The notes under the pieces are model-generated. The model saw only the letters and a list, made by a program, of their open reading frames with translations, did not search any database and was not told the DNA's origin. The translations under genes and the position numbers were made by a program. This document shows, piece by piece, positions 21,621 through 30,450 of a stretch of DNA of 44,396 nt. The DNA lies in IMG/VR virus record IMGVR_UViG_3300025327_000057, positions 1 to 44,396 of that record, one strand, 5' to 3'. Origin of the DNA: a virus. Each line of letters starts with the position of its first letter. Position 1 is the stretch's first letter.

Positions 21621-24313
21621 GAGGCCCGGCCTTCCATAAAATCGACCATCAGGCGCGGCACCACCCGCTTGAGAAAGCCTTCCAGACGAGCCTGCTCGCG
21701 GGCCGAGGCCAGCGCCGAGGGCGCGCCGCCGCCGAGGGTGATAGGCACGTTGACGGTAATGTGTTCCTTGGGCAGGCGCTCGCCGTGCGCGAACACGCGC
21801 CAGGGGCCGCCGTAGAAGCGGGCCGTCTCCATCCCCCGTTCGCCGAGCAGCGCGTCCTGGCCGGGTGTGGGCCAGCCGCCGCCCGCGTAGGGCGTAATGA
21901 ACCGCCCGCCCCCTGGACCCACCAGCGGCGACCCGACGGCAGTGGGCGGTGTGAGGGCGGCGGCGCTGGCCCGCATTCGTTCCAACGATTGAGCAAAGGC
22001 CAACTCAGTCGCCCCCATGCCAGACTGCGTGATGCTGGTCACAGTCTTTTGATGTGTCGTGGTGGCCGTTTCCACACTGGCATGGAAATTCCCCAGGCTG
22101 GTGAGTTGTTTGCCGTACTGAGTCTGGCGCGCGTTGTCCTCGTTCTGCCAGGCCTGCTGCTGCCGCTCCAGACGGATGCGCCGGTCCTCGGCTTCCAGCT
22201 GCTGTTTGCGGCGGAATTCGGTTTGCAGCGCCGTCCGTTCCTGCTTGTGCTGCTTGTCCAGGTCCTTGAGCGCCTGCTGCCCGGCGGCCAGCTTCGCGTC
22301 GCGCTCGTCGTCCAGTTCGTCGAGACGGTCCTGGAAATCCTCGGCGCGGCGGCGGCGCTCCAGGTTGTACTGGCGGGCCTCGGCGCCCATCTGCCGCGCG
22401 CCTCCCTGCTGGGCGGCGATGACAGCCCGCGCGTCGAGCGTGGCGGCGGCGTCCCGGATTTTCTGGCGCGTGTCGCGCTCGATGTCGCCCAGTTTCAGCA
22501 GGTGATCTTCAGTGCGGCGCAGGTCCTCTTTGTTGTAGGCGTCGAGGGCCTTCACCTGTTTTTGGCGTTCTTCATCCGCCGTCTCGCCCAGACTGGCGAT
22601 GATGTCGGCGCGTTTCTCGTAATAGTCCTGGTCTACTTTGGCGAGATCGCGATAATGCTCGGCCAGATCGCGGGTCTGCTTGAGCGCCCAGTCTTCCTGT
22701 TCCTGGATCGTCTCGGTGCCGCGCTTGGCCTCGATCTCCGCCGTCTTGTCGGCGAAGTCTTCGCGGAGCTCCTGAGCCTTCAACGCCGCCTCGCGCGCGT
22801 CTTCCACGGTGCTGGCTCTGCGCAAGGCCGTCGCCTGGCTATCAATTAATGCAACGGAGTGTTCAATGGCCCGCGCTTCCGTTTCACGCGCGCGAGCCGC
22901 ATCCAGCACCAGCGTGTTATCGTCGGCGATGGCAATGTTCAAGCGCTCGACCGCCTCAAAAGAGGCCGCCATCGCCGCGAGATAATCCTGGCCGGTAATG
23001 GTGCCCGCTTCGAGGGAGGCATTGAGCCGGTCCTGGTCATGCAATGCGACATCACGCTGGCGCGTCAGGTCCTCGACTTCTTTTTCAACCTGGTCTGTGC
23101 TGTAAGTCGCCACCTTGCGCCGCAGATCAAGCTCGTAGCGCGCGTCCTCTTGCAGTTGGCTCAAGACCTGCTGAGAAGCTTTCTGGCGCTGATCCGCCAG
23201 CGCTTCCTCTGCGGCTGCCGCATCGTTGGCAGCGACAGCGCTGCCAGCCAGAGCGTCGCGATAAATGACTAACGCGTCGTTTTCTTTTTGCTGGTCGACC
23301 AGCAGTTCCGAGATACGTTGGTCGAGGTCGTCTAGCCCTTGATTGAATACTCCTAGGGTTTCGCCTGAAAACTCCAAGAAATTCTGCGACTTCGCCAGGG
23401 CATCGCGGTCGGCTATCTTCGCCGCCAGCTCTCTATCGCGTATTTCAAACCGCTGTTGGCTGGCGTCAATTTCCGACTGGACTTGCTTCGACGTCATGGC
23501 ATTGACGGCGAATAAAATCTCAGTGCGCTGCCGGTCGAGCGCAATGTCCGCCAGCACTCCCGCGCGGCGATTGTTTGCCTCATCGCCCAGCAGCTTGATG
23601 CCCAGCGCCAGCGCGCCCACGGCAATCCCGGCTACACCCAAACCCAACGCCAGATTGCCTACACCCCCCGCCGCCGCAACCGCCTGCGTCGCCAGTTTGG
23701 GCAACTCTGATTCTAAATACTGAAAACCCGCGACTGCGCGCAGTACCGCGCCAGGCGCGCCAGTCGCCATACCAGACGGCAACGCAAATGCCGCCGCCGA
23801 CCCAATACCGCTGATCGCTTCCGCGCCTCCTCGAATACCACGCAGTTGTTGCCGAATTGTAGGAACTTTTGGCGCAATAATCTCAGCCCCACGCCCGGAT
23901 TGCGCAGACTTATAGAAACTCTTAATGGCGTTATCTGTCTCGCGGATCGCTTCTGTCGTCATGCCAAAAGCATTGTCAGCTTTCTTAAGCTCACCAGTCA
24001 GCCGTGTGTTTTCGGCAATGTAGCGTTCTTCAGAAACGCGTCCCTCTTTGTAAGCATCATTGAGGTTGGCAATCCGCCTGTTCAGCTCAACCGCAGTCCG
24101 CCCCTGTTGCCGAAATGCTTCCTGAAGCGCATTGCCCCGCGCCGTCAGGCGGTCATACTCGGCCCGCGTGCGCGCCGTTTCCTGCGTAATACTTTTGGTG
24201 TCAGCACGCAGTTCTTTGAGGCGTGACGACAGCGCGTCCACCTGTTTGGTGACCTGGACGTTTTGCGGGTCCGGCTTGAGCCGCACCAGCGTTTCAGAGA
24301 TCGACTGCGGCAT
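21617..24313 (-). CDS. Tape measure protein
   Basis: 898 residues, ATG start, 20 nt overlap with the frameshifted chaperone product. Long coiled coils occupy the N-terminus (residues about 15-130) and most of 260-800. A hydrophobic Gly/Ala-rich region at about 165-245 (VGNLALGLGVAGIAVGALAL) probably inserts in the host membrane during DNA injection. Size, helical content and position between tail chaperones and minor tail genes are all standard for tape measure proteins, which set tail length. The first 300 bp (about 23850-24100) are AT-richer than neighbours. Confidence 0.85.
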   Translation of the reverse strand: MPQSISETLVRLKPDPQNVQVTKQVDALSSRLKELRADTKSITQETARTRAEYDRLTARGNALQEAFRQQGRTAVELNRRIANLNDAYKEGRVSEERYIAENTRLTGELKKADNAFGMTTEAIRETDNAIKSFYKSAQSGRGAEIIAPKVPTIRQQLRGIRGGAEAISGIGSAAAFALPSGMATGAPGAVLRAVAGFQYLESELPKLATQAVAAAGGVGNLALGLGVAGIAVGALALGIKLLGDEANNRRAGVLADIALDRQRTEILFAVNAMTSKQVQSEIDASQQRFEIRDRELAAKIADRDALAKSQNFLEFSGETLGVFNQGLDDLDQRISELLVDQQKENDALVIYRDALAGSAVAANDAAAAEEALADQRQKASQQVLSQLQEDARYELDLRRKVATYSTDQVEKEVEDLTRQRDVALHDQDRLNASLEAGTITGQDYLAAMAASFEAVERLNIAIADDNTLVLDAARARETEARAIEHSVALIDSQATALRRASTVEDAREAALKAQELREDFADKTAEIEAKRGTETIQEQEDWALKQTRDLAEHYRDLAKVDQDYYEKRADIIASLGETADEERQKQVKALDAYNKEDLRRTEDHLLKLGDIERDTRQKIRDAAATLDARAVIAAQQGGARQMGAEARQYNLERRRRAEDFQDRLDELDDERDAKLAAGQQALKDLDKQHKQERTALQTEFRRKQQLEAEDRRIRLERQQQAWQNEDNARQTQYGKQLTSLGNFHASVETATTTHQKTVTSITQSGMGATELAFAQSLERMRASAAALTPPTAVGSPLVGPGGGRFITPYAGGGWPTPGQDALLGERGMETARFYGGPWRVFAHGERLPKEHITVNVPITLGGGAPSALASAREQARLEGFLKRVVPRLMVDFMEGRAS

Positions 24314-25024
24314 CGCTCACCAATCCAAACACCTTCTGCGTCTCGTCCAGGCGGCGCTTGAAGTCCAGCGCCTCCAGGCACGTGCCGAAATCCTCCAGGA
24401 ACATCAGGTCGTACTGGAACCGGCCCCAGAGCGCCAGCAGAATCCCCGCCTCCTGGCCCGTCTGGTGCCAGAACCGGAACAGGGGCCAGATGGTGTCGCG
24501 GGGATAATTGAACCCGATGTCGGGTTCGATCAGGTCGCCGTCACCGTCGGCTTGGCGCTCGTCGAGTCGTCGGAGGTCGCGCCAGACGGCGGCCTGCCAT
24601 TCCGCCCGGCGCTCCTCAGATTTTTTCGCTCGTCCTCGGTCAACCGGTGCGTCGGCCAGAACTCTTGCGCGTTCGGCGCGCGATCCACGTCCTGCAGCGC
24701 CTCATACCAGGTGTCGAGCAGCTTGCCCGCCATGCGCAGGAACAGGTCGTAGGCCGCGCGCCATTCGTCCGGCGACGCGCCGGTCTCCGGAAACGCCACG
24801 TCGAGACCCTCGATCTCCACCGACTGCGCCACCGCGCGCGCAAAGGTGGATTGGTAGATCCGGTCCACCTCGTCGGCAGGCGTCGGCAGCGCGGCCAGGA
24901 TGCGCGTGACCAGCACCGAATGGTAGCCCGTCTGCCGTTCGACCGTGATCGTCACCGCCCCATAGGTAAAGGTTTGGGTGGGCCACAGCGGATCGCCCAC
25001 CGCCGCCCGTTGTCGTTTCGCCAT
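24294..25024 (-). CDS. Tail assembly chaperone, -1 frameshift product (GT-type)
   Basis: The zero frame (24530-25024) reads through the slippery A AAA AAT at 24626-24620. A -1 slip there continues without a stop to TGA at 24294, adding about 108 residues (beginning SEERRAEWQAAVWRDL and including DIGFNYPRDTIWPLF). The extension overlaps the tape measure start, the arrangement of lambda G/GT and of most long-tailed phages. The extended form normally recruits the tape measure and the short form binds it. The total would be about 243 residues. The frame choice is read directly; that slipping occurs is inference from the conserved system. Confidence 0.8.
24530..25024 (-). CDS. Tail assembly chaperone, unshifted form (G-type)
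   Basis: 164 residues, ATG with GAGGGA upstream. The helical acidic body (VDRIYQSTFARAVAQSVEI, then DLFLRMAGKLLDTWYEALQ) resembles tail assembly chaperones. Its last 40 residues beyond the slippery site are low-complexity (GRPPSGATSDDSTSAKPTVT), as expected for a tail made only when no slip happens. It lies between the major tail protein and tape measure genes. Confidence 0.75.
   Translation of the reverse strand: MAKRQRAAVGDPLWPTQTFTYGAVTITVERQTGYHSVLVTRILAALPTPADEVDRIYQSTFARAVAQSVEIEGLDVAFPETGASPDEWRAAYDLFLRMAGKLLDTWYEALQDVDRAPNAQEFWPTHRLTEDERKNLRSAGRNGRPPSGATSDDSTSAKPTVTAT
24620..24626 (-). promoter_or_regulatory. -1 programmed frameshift slippery heptamer
   Basis: A AAA AAT on the minus strand in codon phase CGA AAA AAT. 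This is a canonical X XXY YYZ heptamer. GC-rich sequence follows that could form a stimulatory structure. Confidence 0.8.
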
Positions 25025-25036
25025 GCGTTCAGTCCC

Positions 25037-25110
25037 TCAGTTCTTAGCTGTTAGTCGTTAGCGCTTAGCTAAAAGCTAACTACGCGCGCAGCGCGCCTAA
25101 TGGCTAATCG
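25037..25110. repeat. TTAG heptamer array and hairpins ahead of the tail chaperone gene
   Basis: TTAG occurs at 25044, 25051, 25058 and 25065, exactly every 7 bases, then TTAGCT-AAA-AGCTAA forms a hairpin (25065-25079). A GCGCGC-rich palindrome and a CTAATGGCTAATCG string follow. The stretch has no gene and separates major tail protein from tail chaperone. Confidence 0.6.
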
Positions 25111-25115
25111 CTTTT

Positions 25116-25973
25116 TTAAACGTACTCGTAGCGGATTTCGACCTTGACGCCTGCGCCCGGGATCGCGCCGGCCTCGAACGTGACCGTCTTGGTCGCGACC
25201 ACCACGGTGAAGTGAGTCGTGGGCGTCTTCGCCACGCCATCATAGTAGACAAACACCCGCTGCGGCGAGGCCGCATGATCCCCGGCAGGCGTCCGGTCCA
25301 GCACCACGTTGTTCAGCGAGCCGTTGCCGACAAAGGCGTGCAGGTCGACGAAGTAGTCGCTGGTGAAGGGGATCATCAACCCTTCGGTCGCGCCCTCAGT
25401 CGCCAGGGTGAACGCTTTGCCCCAGGGATAGGTATCCGCGCTCTGAACCGTCAGGGCGAGCCGGGCGTTGAGCGCCTGCCGCTCCGTAAACGTGCCGATG
25501 CCCAGCACGACCGCCGAGGCCTTGGGGACGAGCAGGCCGAACTTTTTCGACAGGCCCACATACCCCGATGTCTTGCTGAAGGCCGAACTTTGCAGGATCA
25601 GGCAGATGTCTTTCGGATCGGCCTCTTTCGCGCCGAGCACCTGCATTTCAAGGCCGCCCTCCGTGACTTTCTTGATCCCCTCGAGGGCGACGTTGAGGTC
25701 CATGTCGAACACGGCGGCCTCAACGCTGCCGCGCGGGGCCGCGCCCAGCGGCCAGGTGAACGCGCCCTGGAACTGGTCGTCGCCGGTGATGTTCGTCTGC
25801 TCTGGCTCCGGGACCTGGAGATCGGCAGTCTTGACGGCCAGCAGCTCATACGAGCCGCTGTCCTCGCCATTCGCCAGGGCGCCGAGCAGCCCCATCGCGT
25901 AGCCGACGGTGTCGAGCCGGTGCAGCTTGGCGGTGCGAAAGCCCGCCTGAATCACTTGCGCTGCGTATGCCAT
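25116..25973 (-). CDS. Major tail protein
   Basis: 285 residues, ATG start. Beta-rich throughout with an Ig-like C-terminal end (AKTPTTHFTVVVATKTVTFE, then GVKVEIRYEYV), typical for tail tube proteins. The position directly upstream of the frameshifted chaperone and tape measure genes, and downstream of the connector genes, supports the assignment. Tail tube subunits polymerise around the tape measure. No sheath gene is present, which points to a siphovirus rather than a contractile tail. Confidence 0.75.
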   Translation of the reverse strand: MAYAAQVIQAGFRTAKLHRLDTVGYAMGLLGALANGEDSGSYELLAVKTADLQVPEPEQTNITGDDQFQGAFTWPLGAAPRGSVEAAVFDMDLNVALEGIKKVTEGGLEMQVLGAKEADPKDICLILQSSAFSKTSGYVGLSKKFGLLVPKASAVVLGIGTFTERQALNARLALTVQSADTYPWGKAFTLATEGATEGLMIPFTSDYFVDLHAFVGNGSLNNVVLDRTPAGDHAASPQRVFVYYDGVAKTPTTHFTVVVATKTVTFEAGAIPGAGVKVEIRYEYV

Positions 25974-26005
25974 CCTTTACGCTCCTGTTGATGGGCGGGA
26001 GGCGC

Positions 26006-26272
26006 TTACGCGCTGTCGCCCGCTTTGCTTTTGGACGGGGGCGCGGCAAACCACTCCCGCGCCTGCTGGGTGATCCGGGCCATCTCGTCCGCCGTCAGCC
26101 GCGCCACCTCGCCGGGCAGCACCTTGAAAAACACGCCGGGCAGCTCCGGCACGGGCTTGGTGATCGTCCCGCGCCCGGCCGCCAGCCGCTGGCCGAAAAT
26201 GGACCGGTTGGTCGTGGTCGAGACGACGCCGCCCCGACGCACTTCGAAACCCTCATTGTCATGCATGGTCAT
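26006..26272 (-). CDS. Small hypothetical head-tail region protein
   Basis: 88 residues; ATG overlaps the previous TGA (ATGA). The N-terminal half is Gly/Thr/Arg-rich (RRGGVVSTTTNRSIFGQRLA) and the C-terminal half helical (ARLTADEMARITQQAREWF). No motif is recognised. Lies between the tail-terminator-like gene and the major tail protein; a connector accessory role is possible. Confidence 0.6.
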   Translation of the reverse strand: MTMHDNEGFEVRRGGVVSTTTNRSIFGQRLAAGRGTITKPVPELPGVFFKVLPGEVARLTADEMARITQQAREWFAAPPSKSKAGDSA

Positions 26273-26730
26273 TGCTCCTCAATATAGGTGATGGTTTCCA
26301 CCGTAAAACTCACGCTCGTGCCGATGTACGGTCGCCCGGTGTAGGGAATTTGGGCGACGCCCGTGTCGCCGCGCGCGTGCAACAACACGTCGAAGCCGCG
26401 CCCATCGTCCAGGACCACACGCCCCAGCGCCGCCAGCGCGTCGGGGAGGCGGCTTAGGAACGGCTTGGCGGCCTGCTCGGACTGGAACTCGCGCCCGGTC
26501 ACGCCTTCGGCGGCGAACAACACCGCGCGCCATTCGCGCCGCACCAGCAGGCTGTCCGCGCCATAGGTCTCGCGGTCGTAGCTGGCGGCCTTCGGCGACA
26601 GGACGACGGCGGGCAGTTCCCGACTCTGCATCTCGTCCGGGAAATCCGTCCACACCGTCACTAGGCCATCAATCGCCTGAAAGAAGGGCACCAGCGCGTC
26701 CTCGATCTCTTCCACTGTGATCTGGCTCAT
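26269..26730 (-). CDS. Tail terminator / minor tail-like protein
   Basis: 153 residues, ATG overlapping the previous gene by 4 nt. The start EEIEDALVPFFQAIDGLVTV, with a helix followed by strands, and the end SVSFTVETITYIEE are typical of tail terminator (gpU-like) or head-tail joining proteins. These sit in this place, just before the major tail protein, in siphovirus genomes. Function assigned by pattern and gene order. Confidence 0.6.
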   Translation of the reverse strand: MSQITVEEIEDALVPFFQAIDGLVTVWTDFPDEMQSRELPAVVLSPKAASYDRETYGADSLLVRREWRAVLFAAEGVTGREFQSEQAAKPFLSRLPDALAALGRVVLDDGRGFDVLLHARGDTGVAQIPYTGRPYIGTSVSFTVETITYIEEQ

Positions 26731-27599
26731 CGCCGCAGATAGTCCTCCAGCACGTCCATGATCAGGCGCGGCACCTCGCCGCTCACGATGCGCGTGCCCT
26801 CCATCAGCACTTGAATCTGGTCGCCCGCGCTGCCCTTATTGCGATACAGCCAGGCCACCAGCGCGATGCAGATTTGCTCCAGGTTACGCATCGGCGCGTA
26901 GCTGTACAGCGGCTTGTCCTTCGCGTGGGTCGCCGCCGTCGTGCCGTTCGCGCCGCGCAGCACCGTCAACTGGTTGGTGGCGTCGGCCACCACCGCCAGC
27001 ACCTTCAGGAACTCGCTCTCCACTTTGAGCAGCTGCCCGACCGCAAACCGCGTCTGGTAGCGCGCGTCCTGGCCGTCCGCATCTGTGACGGTGATGGTCG
27101 GCGTCGTGGCGTTGATGCCGCCCGTGTCCTGCACGCTGTCCAGCGTGTTGACCCAGGCGTGGGCATAGTCCTCGTGATACCCCCACAGGCCGTCGAGGGT
27201 GATCGCGCCCTGCCAGTCCACGCCATCGTCGGTCCAGATCAGGCTCGACGATGGCAGCAGCTCGATCCCATACTTGGGATACCCGGTGCGCGGCAAGAGC
27301 GCGTATTGGCCGCTGGTGATGACCGTCCCGTCGCCGTTGGTCAGCGTGACGATCTCCAGCAGATCGGCCCCGACGTTCAGGCAGGCCCCATCCACGTGCA
27401 GGCCGCGCGCATCCACCGCGCGCGTCTCGCGCACCGGGATAAACGACCGCGCGCATTCCTGGGTCATGAAATCGGTGGCCGCGCCGATCAAGCGCTGGAT
27501 CACGGCATCGTCGCCAGGATTGATCGGCGGAGTCACGCCCAGTAATTGCGCTTTGACCGCCGCCAGGGTCGTCAGGTCCACGTCCGCAAAATGCGCCAT
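26727..27599 (-). CDS. Head-tail connector protein (gp6-like) with extra beta domain
   Basis: 290 residues, ATG directly after the previous stop (TAAATG). The N-terminus (TLAAVKAQLLGVTPPINPGD, then DDAVIQRLIGAATDFMTQE) matches the adaptor family of phage gp6-like connectors, which is usually about 100-200 residues. The longer middle (about 60-210) contains a beta domain with Ala/Thr/Gly-rich strands. Connector proteins form the ring between portal and tail. Confidence 0.7.
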   Translation of the reverse strand: MAHFADVDLTTLAAVKAQLLGVTPPINPGDDAVIQRLIGAATDFMTQECARSFIPVRETRAVDARGLHVDGACLNVGADLLEIVTLTNGDGTVITSGQYALLPRTGYPKYGIELLPSSSLIWTDDGVDWQGAITLDGLWGYHEDYAHAWVNTLDSVQDTGGINATTPTITVTDADGQDARYQTRFAVGQLLKVESEFLKVLAVVADATNQLTVLRGANGTTAATHAKDKPLYSYAPMRNLEQICIALVAWLYRNKGSAGDQIQVLMEGTRIVSGEVPRLIMDVLEDYLRR

Positions 27600-28088
27600 T
27601 TACGCCGCTATCGCCTGTTGGATGACGAGGGGCAAGCCTACCTCGATCCGCTCCGTTAACTCGATACTCAACCCCTGCGCGATCTCCACCGCGTTCGGCC
27701 AGCCGGTGTTCTGGTGCATTGCTTGCTGCTGCCACCCGCCGACGTAGGTCGCGCCGTCCCAGTCGTGGCGCAGCGTGATGCCGCTGAACACGTCGGTATA
27801 GTCGCCCTCCACGTGCCAGCCCCGGACGTAGCGTCTGGTGCGCTGGTAGGGCAGGTTGCCCTCCGCGCGCAGCTTCGCCATGACGTAGCGCCGCTGGCGC
27901 GCGCTGGTCCACTGGATCGGATAGACGACTGGCCCCGGTTCCTGCCGCAGCGTGCGCTCCACGCGCTGGCTGGCGTAGGGCCGCAGCTGCTACGGCACGT
28001 AGCGCGCAATCGCATCCGGGATACGCCGGTGCGCCTCGCGCAGCGCCTGGAGCGCCGTATCGTCCACGACCAGGTCGACGGCGAACAT
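27600..28088 (-). pseudogene. Head-tail joining protein (HK97 gp10-like) interrupted by an amber codon
   Basis: An ATG at 28088 overlaps the previous TGA (TGATG). The frame reads FAVDLVVDDTALQALREAHR up to RYVP, then TAG at 27992-27990. It continues in the same frame QLRPYASQRVERTLRQEPG to a TAA at 27600, for 162 codons in all. Both halves fit one protein of the gp10-like family, which needs about this length. Other genes in the window end normally in TAG, so general TAG recoding is unlikely. A CAG-to-TAG change, readthrough or a sequencing error would explain it. An alternative start in the second half (GTG before ERTLRQ) would give a short 121-residue product. Confidence 0.65.
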
Positions 28089-28468
28089 CAGTGGACGCGC
28101 GGGTTCTCGACCAGTTGCAGCGTGACCACCACCGCGTCGGCCAGGGCGTCGCACCCTTCCACGTTGACCTGGATCGGCCCTTCCACCACGTAGGGGACCA
28201 GGCCCGCGCCCTCCACCCCGCTCGCATTGTGCAGCGCGTGGCGGGGATAGTACACGCCGTCGGTCGCGGTGTTGGCGACGGCCAGCAGCTCGCGGCCCAG
28301 GCCCCCCGTCTCGACGATGCTCACGTCTGTCGTCGCCGGGGCGCTGGCGTGGTAATTCAGCTTGATCGCCTCCAGCAGACACGGACGTTGATCAAAGCCC
28401 AGCGTCGCCGTGCCGGTGGCGCTGCCCGCCGTGCCGGTGGTCGTGACTCGCAGTTCGCGCAGGGCCAT
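28088..28468 (-). CDS. Hypothetical head-region protein
   Basis: 126 residues, ATG start, beta-rich with repeated Thr/Gly strands near the N-terminus (LRVTTTGTAGSATGTATLG) and DALADAVVVTLQLVENPRV at the end. It lies between the decoration-like gene and the interrupted connector gene. No motif is recognised. Could be a head decoration or tail-completion protein. Confidence 0.6.
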   Translation of the reverse strand: MALRELRVTTTGTAGSATGTATLGFDQRPCLLEAIKLNYHASAPATTDVSIVETGGLGRELLAVANTATDGVYYPRHALHNASGVEGAGLVPYVVEGPIQVNVEGCDALADAVVVTLQLVENPRVH

Positions 28469-28471
28469 CCG

Positions 28472-28891
28472 CTACATCTCCCAGTTTTCGAAGGCCACGA
28501 CCAGCCACACGGCCAGGTCCGCCGTCGTCGCGTTCCACGAGCCATCGGTCGTGATCTCCACCCCGATCTGGTTGCCCGCCGCAAAGCGGGGCGCCACGTC
28601 GTTCGTCTTGAAGGCTGCGTAGCCTTCGACCGCTGTCGTCACCGTCTGCCGGGTGTTCGCGTTCTCCGTGCCATCGATGGACGCGCCAATCGTCAGCGTC
28701 CCCGCCGAGGCCGCCGCGCTGAGCGTCCACAGCAGTCCGACGATATGGCCCGCTTTCGGCATCACGATGCCGTCGTTGACGACGCCGACGACGATCAGCT
28801 GAGCATCGGTCTGGCTCGCCGCGACAGCGGCGTCGATAAACGGCCCGAAGGCCATCGCCGGATTCTTCACGCCAATCGCTTCTTGAAGCAT
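28472..28891 (-). CDS. Head decoration-like hypothetical protein
   Basis: 139 residues from the ATG at 28891 with AGGAG 8 nt before it; the open frame continues upstream through noncoding sequence. Beta-rich and Gly/Ala/Thr-rich (GLLWTLSAAASAGTLTIGAS, then VEITTDGSWNATTADLAVW). Its location right after the major capsid gene is where decoration or capsid-stabilising proteins are often encoded. Confidence 0.6.
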   Translation of the reverse strand: MLQEAIGVKNPAMAFGPFIDAAVAASQTDAQLIVVGVVNDGIVMPKAGHIVGLLWTLSAAASAGTLTIGASIDGTENANTRQTVTTAVEGYAAFKTNDVAPRFAAGNQIGVEITTDGSWNATTADLAVWLVVAFENWEM

Positions 28892-28907
28892 AGTTTCTTC
28901 TCCTGAA

Positions 28908-28927
28908 GGGGGCGGCGAACCGCCCCC
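28908..28927. terminator. Stable GC hairpin after the capsid gene
   Basis: On the minus strand GGGGGCGG-TTCG-CCGCCCCC, a perfect 8-bp stem with a stable TTCG loop. No T-run follows (TTCAGG), and the ribosome-binding site of the next gene starts right after. It may cut readthrough after the abundant capsid message or stabilise its 3' end. Confidence 0.65.
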
Positions 28928-28956
28928 CCACTCGTGTCCATTGAAACGCCAGACTA

Positions 28957-30450
28957 TCAGACGGTGATGTTGTACAGCGCCGCAGCGACCTCGGAATCGA
29001 AATTGATGAACGCCAGCCGGATCGTCGCCACCAGCTGGTAGGCGTCGTAGTACGGCAGGTAGCTCATCGTCGCGGCGATGCGGCGGCGGTAGCCCACCAC
29101 CCACCCGGGTCGGTAGGCGCACACCGCCTGGCCCTTGGTGTTGTTGGACGGCGTGTCATACGACAGCTTGCCATCGGCTTCTGTCAGCGCCATTTCCGCC
29201 GTGGGAAGGACCGGCACGCCGTAGATCACGCCGACCTCACCGGTCAGGATGCTCGCGCTCTGACCGTACTTGTCGACGGTGACAATCTCGTTGGCTTCGA
29301 GCAGCTTGCCATACGTGCCGCTGTCGACGAGGTAGACGCACTGCTTGGGTTGCAGCGCATAGCGATTCGACATCAGGAACCGCGCCTGGCGCATCAGCGA
29401 GGCCGTCGGCGCGCCCGCCGCATCCAGTTTGTTCGCCGTGGTGGTGACCAGCGGCAGCTTGCGCAGGCCGTCGAACGCCATGAACTTGTTCGTCGCGGCA
29501 GGCGCTTCGTCGTCGCTGTTGATGTTGCCCGTCGCGCCGGCTTCGGTGTCGCCGTTGAGCAGGACGTTGTCGATGGCGTCTTCCATGACGCGGATGGCCT
29601 GCTCCCGGTACAGCGACAACACCGGCACGATGGAGTCCTCGACCAGTTCCGCCGAGAACCCGACCCGGACGGCGAATTTCTTGGCCGAGAGGGTGACTTT
29701 GCCGCTCCCGACCTGGCTGTCAGGCATGGGATTGCCCGCCCCGGACAAGAGCAGATCGTCTTCGTCCTTGGTTTCGGGCACGAAGTACACGGTCGGGTCC
29801 GTGCCTTCGATGGGCAGCTCGAAGGGATTGCTGGGCATTTCAATCGAGCGAAACAACGGGAGAATCACGTTGTCCACGCGCGCCTTGCGCCACAGCTCCG
29901 ATTCCCACAAGTCCGGGACCCACTCGTCGCCGTAGTTGGCGAGAGTCGAATACATCAGCTCATTGGCTTTCATCGCCCGGTAGGACGGCTCTTTGAACGC
30001 CGCCGGATCGAGGCGATAGCCTTCGCGCCAGGCCTTGTCGAGCAGCGCGGTTTTGAAGGCGTCGCTGGGATCGAGCGCCTTGCCCGCGTGACGCAGGCCG
30101 CGCAAGACCGTCCACCCATAGGCCATATCTGCCGCCGACAGATTGTCGTAAGGGGACATGACCTGGATGATCGGGATAAGGGTTTTCGTGGCTGTCTCAT
30201 CGACCGCGACCAGCGCGGTGCGACCTTCGTCACCGCCCTCGTCGTCGGTGTGACCGGGCAGACGGCGGGCCGGTTGGCCCGGGGCCGTTTGCGCCTTGAG
30301 CGCCGCGTTTTCGGCTTCCAGCGTATCGACCCGCGCGGCCTTCTCCACCAGCGCCGTCTGGTCCGCTTCCGCTTGTTTCTGCGCGAGGACGGTATTCACG
30401 CCCTCGGCGATCATCTGCTGCACTTTCGCAGCGTCGAGCGTATCAGGCAT
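28957..30450 (-). CDS. Nested scaffold-capsid product from internal start
   Basis: Inside the fusion gene an ATG at 30450 (MPDTLDAAKVQQMIAEG) is preceded by GGAGGG 7 nt upstream, a stronger ribosome-binding site than many gene starts here. Starting there gives 497 residues containing only scaffold and capsid domains, as in lambda-like nested protease/scaffold genes. It would supply many capsid subunits per protease. The site is seen in the sequence; its use is inference. Confidence 0.6.
   Translation of the reverse strand: MPDTLDAAKVQQMIAEGVNTVLAQKQAEADQTALVEKAARVDTLEAENAALKAQTAPGQPARRLPGHTDDEGGDEGRTALVAVDETATKTLIPIIQVMSPYDNLSAADMAYGWTVLRGLRHAGKALDPSDAFKTALLDKAWREGYRLDPAAFKEPSYRAMKANELMYSTLANYGDEWVPDLWESELWRKARVDNVILPLFRSIEMPSNPFELPIEGTDPTVYFVPETKDEDDLLLSGAGNPMPDSQVGSGKVTLSAKKFAVRVGFSAELVEDSIVPVLSLYREQAIRVMEDAIDNVLLNGDTEAGATGNINSDDEAPAATNKFMAFDGLRKLPLVTTTANKLDAAGAPTASLMRQARFLMSNRYALQPKQCVYLVDSGTYGKLLEANEIVTVDKYGQSASILTGEVGVIYGVPVLPTAEMALTEADGKLSYDTPSNNTKGQAVCAYRPGWVVGYRRRIAATMSYLPYYDAYQLVATIRLAFINFDSEVAAALYNITV

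Noticed and set aside
27600-28088. Genome-wide TAG reassignment
   Set aside because: Genes ending at 1719, 4349, 4690 and 6933 use TAG as a normal stop at sensible places, so the single internal TAG is better explained by mutation, readthrough or error.
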